Below, piece by piece: positions 56,815 through 64,000 of a stretch of DNA of 64,000 bases. Under the pieces are notes generated by a model, which saw nothing but the letters and a program-made list of their open reading frames with translations, did no database searches and had not been told where the DNA came from. How positions within the stretch are numbered: the first letter of the stretch is position 1; the number at the start of each line of letters is the position of its first letter. The stretch is from Cynocephalus volans (taxonomy: Eukaryota; Chordata; Mammalia; Dermoptera; Cynocephalidae): NCBI RefSeq assembly GCF_027409185.1, contig NC_084464.1, forward strand, positions 44,677,095 through 44,741,094, given 5' to 3'. A program made the position numbers and the translations under genes.

Positions 56815-57825
56815 GTTGCCAAATAAACAAATCCTACAAATAAGTCTTCCTACAAATAAACTTTCCTACAAGGGGTAGCTCTCACCACCCCTCAAAAAAA
56901 AATAATTGTCTCCTTTCTACTATATTCAGTCTAAATTACTTGATCTGGGTTTTCAGTTCCTCTATCTCTGGACTCCTTCCCCACACTATAGAAACTGCTC
57001 TCCAGTATGTAATGACCCCCAATTACCAACCCAGTGAGTTTTTCCCCCTTCTTCATTCCCTCACACCTATCTACAGGGTCTCACTTCCTCATCCAATCAG
57101 AAAAGGAGTTTTTAACCTGCAGTCCACACACCATAGAATTTAAAGGTACATGAACATGGCTAGAAATAAAATCATCTTTATTTTCAATAAACTCTAACTG
57201 AAATTTAATTTTATATATGTAGAAAATAAATCTTTGTAGTACTAGCAGTACCTGTAATATTGTCATCAATAGAAATCATCATTAATTAATATTTTCATAT
57301 CACATTATAATTGTTACAAACATATCAAAATATCTCTACTTCACAATTGTGGGAGTTGTTAAATCTGCCAAAGAATCCTGTTATTTAGTGTACTAATAAA
57401 GAAATACTGTTTTGTATTAATATAGAAACATATACTACCAGATAATCACACGTGTATTGAAGTATTTTGATAATTGTCTTTTATATTGTATTTTATGCAT
57501 TTACAAACATTATTGTCAGACAAGGTCCAAAGTCTTCATCAAACTGCCCCAAAAGTGCATGGCACATTCAATAAACATGAAATCCTCACTGGAACCATTT
57601 CTTGATCTGGCTTCCTCACATTTTGTGGCTCTGCTTTTCGTTTGATGTTCTTCCATTGGTTCCACTACCTATTTTGCTCCCTGTATGAGGATCTAACCCA
57701 AAGCTCAATCCTTTATCCTAAACCAAATCTACCTGTTCCTAATCTTTTTTTCTCCAACCTCAAACCTGGATCTTAAACTCCCTACTATGCCTAGCAACCA
57801 GGATAACATATCATCCTAAGGCAAA
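56815..57825. other. AT-rich intergenic, no gene recognised
   Basis: No coding or repeat signature was recognised with confidence. Confidence 0.45.
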
Positions 57826-57829
57826 CTGC

Positions 57830-58085
57830 CTGGGTACAAATCTCAGCTCTACTACTTACAAAAGTGTGACCATGGCTAAATGATTTAACATCTCTTTCTT
57901 CAGTTACTTCATTTAAAAATGGGGGGTAGGGGGAGAGGTACCAGCCAGCTGCCAAGAAAATGGGGGGTGATGATAACAGTTATCAACTTCATAGGGTTAT
58001 AAGGATTAAGAGTTAATACATGTAAAACACTTACAAAAGTGCCTGACACATTTTAAGTACTCAATATATATTAGCTGTCACTTAT
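57830..58085 (+). repeat. MIR
   Basis: 'tactacttacaaaagtgtga', 'catagggttataaggattaa' and 'acaaaagtgcctgacacatt' give a near full-length MIR. Confidence 0.7.
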
Positions 58086-58539
58086 CACATCTCCTTCCAA
58101 CCCAATATTTTTATTTGATGCTTATTAACACGTACAATGCTAGCCACTGGAAGACAGAGTTCCTATCTAATGACATAATTCTGATCAAGTCATTGCTCAA
58201 AAACTTTCAGTGTCTCCCAACTGGGTCCAAACTTAACAGTATTAGAAACCCTCCATAATATGGCCTCCACAAATAAATTTACATTCCAGTTTTCTCTTCT
58301 CCTGCTCTACTTCCTGTAGCTTATTTCTGGTCAGATCGTACTGCACTGCTCTCTGTGAAAATAACCTGTGCTGTTCTGCTTCTGTATTTCCTCACACCAT
58401 TTCAGTGTCTCAGATAGCTACCTGAAGGCAATGATTTTGTCTATGATTATTCTCCAACACTGTGCAAGGTGCCCCATAACACATATACATAACAATCTTA
58501 CCTAAGTCATATACTTACTAAAGCATCAATTCACTTCAA

Positions 58540-59055
58540 CATTTGCTCGATTTGTGAGCACCTCATGCTGGCCAGACATTGTGTATCTGCTCAACATGGC
58601 CCTGCTTTCAAGATCGAAGTCTATTAGTAGAGATAAACATGTAAGCAAACAAATGCCATTCACTGTGAAAGGTGCAATCATAAGAGGAAGGGAAACCAAG
58701 GAACAAGCAAGCAGTCAGCTCAATTTGGGAGGTAAAAGTAGGAGTATCAGAGATGGTAGTATTTGGGCTTATAGACTGGGGAAAAGCATATTCCATGTAA
58801 AGAGAGCATATGTGTAAAACACAGAGGCATGAAACAAAATGGTGTGTCTGAGAAACAGTTCAGTATGGCTGAAGTAGAGGACCCAAGAAGTGGCTAGACA
58901 TGAGGCTGGAGAGGCAGGCAGAACTTTCTGGCAAGCACAGGAATTTGGACTTTATCATAGGCAATGAGGAATTAATGGCCTACAGCACATGGCCAGAGCT
59001 ATATTTTGGAAAGCTCACTCTTGGTAGTATTGTGCCAGAGACAGACAGTAAAAGT
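58540..59055 (+). repeat. L2-type remnants
   Basis: 'agataaacatgtaagcaaac' and 'ggaatttggactttatcata' are characteristic of L2 3' regions. Confidence 0.5.
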
Positions 59056-59056
59056 C

Positions 59057-59273
59057 TAGAGCAGCACTGTCCAGTAGAAATTCTTTGGTGACAGAAATGT
59101 TCTATAATCTGTGCTGTCCCAAATGACAACCACTAGCCACATGTAGCTACTGAGAACTTGAAATGTGGCTAGTGTAACTAAGGAACTAAATTTTAAAATG
59201 TTTAATATTAATTAATTTAAATTCAAATAGCCACATGTGGCTAGTGGCTACAGTATCGGATAGAGCAGCTCTA
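59057..59273 (+). mobile_element. hAT-Charlie nonautonomous element
   Basis: 'gcagcactgtccagtagaaa' at the left mirrors 'ggatagagcagctctaga' at the right. The interior has the diagnostic 'cactagccacatgtagctac' and 'caaatagccacatgtggcta' palindromic pair. Confidence 0.75.
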
Positions 59274-59279
59274 GAGATA

Positions 59280-60780
59280 AGAAAATCACTTAGGAGACTG
59301 TTGATGTGGCTCGGGTGATGGGACTAGGACAGAAGTGTGATTTAATCGATATTTAAGAGGCAAAATGATAACAGTCTGGTGGATGTAAAGTTGTGAGGAA
59401 GGAAATCAAGAATGGGCTCAGAGTCCAAGCTTTGTGAATGCATAGCTGCCATTACTCAGCAGGACTAGAGTGCATACAGATTGTACCAATTTTGAACACG
59501 CTGAAGTGTCCAAAGATTGCCCAAGTGGGAATATTTCATAGGAAGTTTAGCTTAAGACAGTTGTCTGAACTAAAGATACAGATTTGAGAGATTTTGAGCC
59601 ACTAAGTGAGGTTACCTAGAGAAGATGAATAAAACTAGAAGCAAACAGGTACACTCCTGGCAAACATAAACACATAGGAAGTGGCCAAGGAAAAGGAGTC
59701 CACAAAGGAGACTAGGGAGGGACAGTTAGACAAGTAGGAAAAGAAACAGGTGAGACTGGTCACAGAATCAAGGGTATACAGAATGTCAGGAAAGAAGCAT
59801 AATCAAATGTCAAACACTTCAGAAAGTTCAAATAAGGTGAGAACTGAAAAGTGCTTCCTGACTTTGCCAATTAGGAGGTCCTTGGTGGCATCCGCCAGAA
59901 GAGTTTTGGCGGTCCGTGCCTGACAAATGGATCGAAGAGTGGGGATGTGGAGAGAGAGGGGGAAAGAAGGAGAAAAAAGAGAGGGAGAAGTTGAGAGAAT
60001 TTAGATGATAAGTATAATTTTTTAATTTCAGGTTTTGGCTGTGAAAGGGAGAAGACAGATAAATAAGTCTATAATGAAGTACAATATTGAGAGGGTTGTT
60101 TTCATTTTTTTTTTTTTTTTTTTTTTTTGGCTGGGCAACCAAAAGAGAGAAGTTAAAAATCTCAAAAAGCAGAGAATGGAAGATAGCTTCAGGGTAACAA
60201 AAGTTAAACAGCTCAAAAGGTATTTCCTTAAACAGAAGGGAGGACCCCTGGTGAAATGGGAAAGGAATAAAGACAAGGCCTAGTTTATGGGTGGGAGATA
60301 GGAAGCTGCGAGTTCTGCGAGGAAGCCCCTCTATGCTGAGAAGTGATAATCTGTCTTTGGGGAGTGGAGATTAGGGACTGTAGAATGAAAATTTGGGCCG
60401 CACTTGGAGAGATCACGAGAGAGCTTACAGGCTAAGGACAAATTAAAGGATACCTTAGGTGGCAACCGAATCATCATAATATTTTGTTACCAATCCCTAA
60501 ATTGTTATTAAATTGATTCAAGATTGAGAGTTGAAGGCAAAGCTTTAGGAGTCTAAGAGTTTCAACTCAAATGGTCGACCCGAGATAAGTAGAGGAAAAA
60601 GTGATCAGCTGGTAAATTCTGTAGAAGGCAGAGGAGTCCAGGAACTGACAGGTCTCAACGAAGTAAACAAGTCTGGCGTAGGTCCAAGGTACAAGAGAGG
60701 TTGTAGATCTGCCTAAGACTAAAAAGCCGAACAAAACGCCCACATCTACGGTCCGCATCTCATCACCCCGCAGCAGGCAC
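59280..60780. other. Upstream flank of the CpG island
   Basis: Mostly unique sequence with a poly-T run (about 60,106-60,128). L2-like fragments may be present around 59,280-59,420. No gene is recognised. Confidence 0.45.
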
Positions 60781-61640
60781 AGGCCGATAAACTCCCTCTA
60801 CCGTGGCCGCGCCACACTACACCAGGGGATGGGTCCCACCCTGCACACCCTCACATCTCCAGGTCCAGGCCCCATTCTCCTTCACTGACGACAGCCCGGC
60901 GGCGCGCGCTTCCGCTGGACTCAGGCCAGGACATGCCAAGAGGAGCCACATACGGGCCAAGGAAAGACCAAACCTGGCCACCCCGACAGGCCGTGGGCAG
61001 GGGGGAGGGGCCGCTGAGGTCGGCGCGCGGCGCCGGCTCCCGCCCCACCCACTGCGCGCGTCCGCACTACGCCGCGGGAGCTGCGGTACTGGCCCGGACG
61101 CCTGCGCACTGCCCATCTCCCGCGGCCTCCGGCACTCTTTTTCCCTCCCCCAATTCTGTCGCACCCTTGCGCCTGCGCCGTGGATATCGTGGGGACGCGG
61201 CAGCCATGCTGAACCCGTACCGAGAGGCGAGTGGGGGGGACGGGGTCGACGACAGCAGGATATGGAGAAGCAGCAGCATTAGACTGCTCTGGATCTCGGG
61301 AGATAGGCCTGGGCCATGCGGCCCCTTTGGCCCCTTGCGCGACCCCCAGGAATGTTTGGAAAACTGGCCCTCGTGCAGGGGGGGTGAAGGGGGCGGTAGG
61401 CACGTGACCCCGGCCAGCCAATCTGGGTGCTGCTGACGTGGCTGCGCGGCCCCGATGTTCTCCCCACCCCCCCAGCCTGGTCAGGAAGGGAGGGGCTGGG
61501 ACTATGCCCCCTCCCCCAACACAGCTTCAGTTTCCGGGGGGGTTGACACCCCGGATTACGTCCTCCCCCCCGCACCAAGCCAAGGGCAAAACTGGAGCCC
61601 CCACTGGAAGGTTTCAGGATCCAGGTGAGAAGAGGTCCTT
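60780..61640 (+). promoter_or_regulatory. BRD2: CpG-island promoter with NRF1-like, E-box and CCAAT sites
   Basis: CpG-dense sequence contains NRF1-like motifs (gcctgcgcactg near 61,099; 'gcgcctgcgccg' near 61,169), a CACGTGAC E-box (61401-61408), a CCAAT box (61418-61422) and a TGACGTGG CRE-like half site near 61,433. There is no obvious TATA box. This looks like a housekeeping-type promoter. Confidence 0.65.
61206..61436 (+). other. Open frame starting MLNPYREASGG in the CpG island
   Basis: An ATG in good context (gcagccATGC) opens a 76-codon frame beginning MLNPYREASGGDGVDDSR and ending at 61436. The frame also runs open upstream, as GC-rich DNA often does. A possible non-canonical donor GAG|GCGAGT follows codon 7. 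I do not recognise the peptide. It may be a short first coding exon, an upstream ORF or chance. Confidence 0.25.
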
Positions 61641-61677
61641 GCGGGGCGGGAATGTTGTCAGTCGTTCAAGTGCTTAA

Positions 61678-61770
61678 CCAATGGTGGGGAGTCCGGGAGG
61701 GGGATTCTTGGGGTTCAGAAAAGAATCCTGAGGGTGGGAGGATTTGTCTTTCAAACACTTTACAGCCAAT
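61678..61770 (+). promoter_or_regulatory. Two further CCAAT boxes in the putative BRD2 leader
   Basis: accaatgg (CCAAT at 61678-61682) and agccaatggg (61766-61770) lie between two candidate splice donors. This suggests an alternative promoter or NF-Y-bound region. Confidence 0.45.
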
Positions 61771-63421
61771 GGGAGCGTGGAGGGGGGTGAGCGGGAGAAC
61801 GCCAGTTTGGTAGGGGGTGGGGAATGGCCAACCTCACGCCTCCATACCAACTGAAGGGCAAAGGGGCGAGGGGGCTTTGTGTTGCCCCCATTCCATTCCT
61901 CCCCTGGGGGCACAGGAGCCCGGAGCCAGGTGAGAGGGGATCATTTTGGCGGCCGAGGGGTGACCTGGTGGGCTGAGGAGTGGAAGTGGTGGCTGTAGTT
62001 CCTACTTTTGGATGGGAACGCTTTTAGAGTTGGCATCCCAGGCTGTGAACTGAGATTGTGTCCAGGCGCCAGCTCTCTTTTTCCCCAGAGACTCTGGAAG
62101 GAGCATTTCTGTGCTCCCTTTGTGTCAGCGGTAGGAAGCTCGCAGTCGTCACATGGCATGCTGGCGGTTACGCTTCGAGTTGCTTATCGAATTTGAGTGC
62201 ATTCACGTGGACACGGCCTTTGGGGCCTTCTGCAAAAACCATAGTTGCCCCTGTGCCCCTGTAAGGTCTTACCTGAACATGTGTCTATTTCAGGCTGGGG
62301 AAGGGCTTGGGATCCACTTGGGAACAGAAATTAGGCCCAAGGTGGGTGCTGGGAGGTGGGTAGGAAGCGTGGCCCGGGACAAAAGGGAGGCTCAGGACAT
62401 GGAATGATTTCACAGCTCCCAAGGTTTTAGGTTTCTCCAGGGTGGCCTCTTCTCTTGCCTCCTTCATCCCCTCCCCCAGTCCTGAACAGTTCTCTCCTTG
62501 TGTACTGCGGGGGAGGGAACGGAAAGGAGGGAAGAGTTATTTTTCCAAATTACTGAGTAGCAGTAGCCTCCCCCTGTGACTCATATGGGGGAAGGGAGTA
62601 TTGAGAGGGATCGGACAGCAGTGATTTTCCGGAAAACAGGGAAATAAATGAGAGTAATGTCTGGCTGCCCTTTCCCTTTCTAAGGTCCAGCATTTTCACA
62701 GCCTCCTAAATTTCTCTTCCCTGGCCGGCCCTCTGATGTGCCTCTGTCCTGACCTGCAAAGCCCCGGCTAGAGAAAAGCAGATTTGGGAGGCTGAGCCAC
62801 TAGAGGGAGGGGAGAAGGCCTCTGCAAACTTGCTGTGTCATTGCCCTCCCTCCTGCAGTCACCGGGCGGGGCAGGGTGTACTGTTGGGGGCCGGGGCCTG
62901 ATCCCTATCTTGGGGAAGGGGACGCTGCCCGATGTGCACTTCCCCCTACCGGGTTTGCCCTATTCAGGTTGTCAAGAAGACGGGAGATTGGTGGCCATTT
63001 TAGACGCAGTAACCTTGGTTCGAGGTTCCGGCTCAAGGGCCACTGCGAAGGAGGGAGGGTGGCGTGGCTGGAGCTTACGCACCTAGGCCCTTATGAACTC
63101 TTCCCGCAGGAGAGGGGGAAGCTTCTCTTTTTGTTCACCTACATCAGTTTTCTTTCCCAGATATGTACGCAAGCCTGTTTTCTCCTTTGGTAGCAAGAGA
63201 AGGGGGGAGGAGGAAGGACGCCCCGTCAAAGCCCAGGTATATGGTGGGGGGAATCCTTTAACTGTCCTATAAGGGGGCGGGGGGAGCCCTAGAGTTGCTT
63301 TGGAGATCCTGACCTTGGCGTCTGGTTCTTTATTCATACATAGTCTGTAACCCTATTCAGATAACCAAATTATGAGGAAGATTTAGAGAGTTGGGGGAGG
63401 GGGCGAAACTGAGCTCCCAAA

Positions 63422-63496
63422 ATGGCTCCTGCCCCTCCTCGGAGGCGGACGGCCCGGGGGGAGGGGAGGAAGGGAGAGAAGGAGGGGGAGGGCTAG
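63422..63496 (+). other. Upstream ORF 1 (24 codons plus stop)
   Basis: The ORF starts MAPAPPRRRTARGEG and ends at TAG. It is Arg/Gly-rich because of base composition. If transcribed in the leader it could act as a uORF. Confidence 0.3.
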
Positions 63497-63549
63497 TCTG
63501 AGCCGCAGCCGCCGCCTCCTCCGCTCGCCCTCCTCCCTGGCGCTGACCG

Positions 63550-63660
63550 ATGGACGAGCCGCTCGGTGGGGAGGACTCCGGACCCTGGTGGGGGATGGGG
63601 GGGGTTCTTCCGCCCCCGCGGCGGAGGGACCCTGAGGGGGGGAGGTCTGAGCTCGCCTAG
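63550..63660 (+). other. Upstream ORF 2 (36 codons plus stop)
   Basis: The ORF starts MDEPLGGEDSGPWWG in context accgATGG and ends at TAG (63658-63660). No family is recognised. It could be a uORF, or it could be shortened by splicing within it. Confidence 0.3.
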
Positions 63661-64000
63661 AGGGGGAGGGTAGTCGTCCTGATTAGCCCCTCGCCGGACT
63701 TGTTTTTTCCACTCTGAGCCGGACGTCAGGATGAAGTGTGGGGTGGTGGTGGTGGGTTACACCGGGTAGGTGGGTGCGTTTGGAGACACTCCCGCCGCTA
63801 AGGCTAAGGCTGTCGAGGTTTTGTCGAGCAAGCAGGTATTTGTGTTGGTAACTGAAGGTATGAGGAGGGATGGGCGTGCAAGTTGCTAGAGCGTATTCTA
63901 GGTTTGGTGGCCTTGTTAAGCTTTTGGGAGTTCACAGATGAGTGTTTTGCCATTGTCTTTAGATTGTTTTTCGTGGGGGGGGGCGGATTTTAAGATTCTG

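Larger units (their letters stand above)
63400..63660 (+). promoter_or_regulatory. BRD2: Second GC-rich block, probable BRD2 5'UTR exon
   Basis: GC-rich sequence with a CCG/CCT-repeat leader (gccgcagccgccgcctcctc) has the character of a vertebrate 5'UTR. It contains two short upstream ORFs. The 3' donor of this putative exon was not resolved. Confidence 0.45.
61190..64000 (+). other. BRD2: Probable BRD2 5' region (promoter, 5'UTR exons, first introns)
   Basis: In human the gene after DMA, facing away from it, is BRD2, a BET bromodomain reader of acetylated histones. Here the GC content rises sharply from about 60.8 kb. The region has CCAAT boxes, an E-box, many candidate donors (CCAG|GTGAGA at 61,627; CCAG|GTGAGA at 61,933) and a second GC-rich block at 63.4-63.66 kb, as expected for the long alternatively spliced BRD2 leader. 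No bromodomain or the usual BRD2 N-terminal coding exon is present, so the coding part should lie beyond 64,000. Identity rests on synteny and composition only. Confidence 0.55.

Noticed and set aside
60803-61421. Long overlapping frames (about 100-167 codons) on both strands of the CpG island as separate genes
   Set aside because: GC-rich DNA has few stops. The frames overlap in several phases with no recognisable domain.
61206-64000. BRD2 coding start and bromodomains
   Set aside because: No sequence for the usual BRD2 N terminus or a bromodomain is found up to 64,000. Only a leader and promoter assignment is supportable.

Overview
This is mammalian genomic DNA from the MHC class II region. 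It holds the paired non-classical class II genes DMB and DMA, both on the minus strand, and what is most likely the 5' end of BRD2 on the plus strand at the right edge. Gene order and orientation match the human HLA-DMB / HLA-DMA / BRD2 segment. The species is inferred from short interspersed repeats. Many tRNA-Ile-like monomers and composite tRNA-derived dimers with intact target-site duplications look like the CYN-type SINEs of colugos (Dermoptera). That identification is from memory, and another laurasiatherian or euarchontan lineage cannot be excluded.

Layout. Positions 1-30,800 are gene-poor and repeat-rich. They contain a decayed hAT-transposase-derived pseudogene (about 1.1-2.1 kb), a rearranged LINE-1 block with ORF2, ORF1 and 5'UTR sequence (2.3-8.9 kb), an AT-rich LINE/SINE field (11.4-15.3 kb), MaLR LTR remnants, a nested LINE-1 pair (17.1-22.1 kb), further L1 pieces, and a clean 5'-inverted L1 insertion (28.4-29.9 kb). 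DMB lies at 31,198-36,818 in six coding exons (263 aa). DMA lies at 44,150-47,341 in five coding exons (261 aa). Each has an SXY-type class II promoter module just upstream. From 47.6 to 60.7 kb the sequence is intergenic, with Tigger/MER2, MaLR, hAT, L2 and MIR remnants. From 60.8 kb it becomes GC-rich, with CCAAT boxes, an E-box and NRF1-like sites, consistent with the BRD2 promoter and 5' untranslated region. No BRD2 bromodomain coding exon is inside the window.

The two DM genes encode the alpha and beta chains of one heterodimer, the endosomal peptide-exchange catalyst that removes CLIP from classical class II molecules. Both reading frames look intact through every splice junction, and all internal introns are phase 1. 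The main departures from the human genes, as I remember them, are loss of the only N-glycosylation sequon in DM beta, a CAAAT instead of CCAAT core in the DMB Y box, and an arginine in place of tryptophan near the DM beta C terminus. I found no CRISPR array, bacterial operon or unfamiliar multigene system. The most unusual structure is a SINE whose anticodon-arm segment has expanded into eight tandem copies (11.65-11.9 kb).
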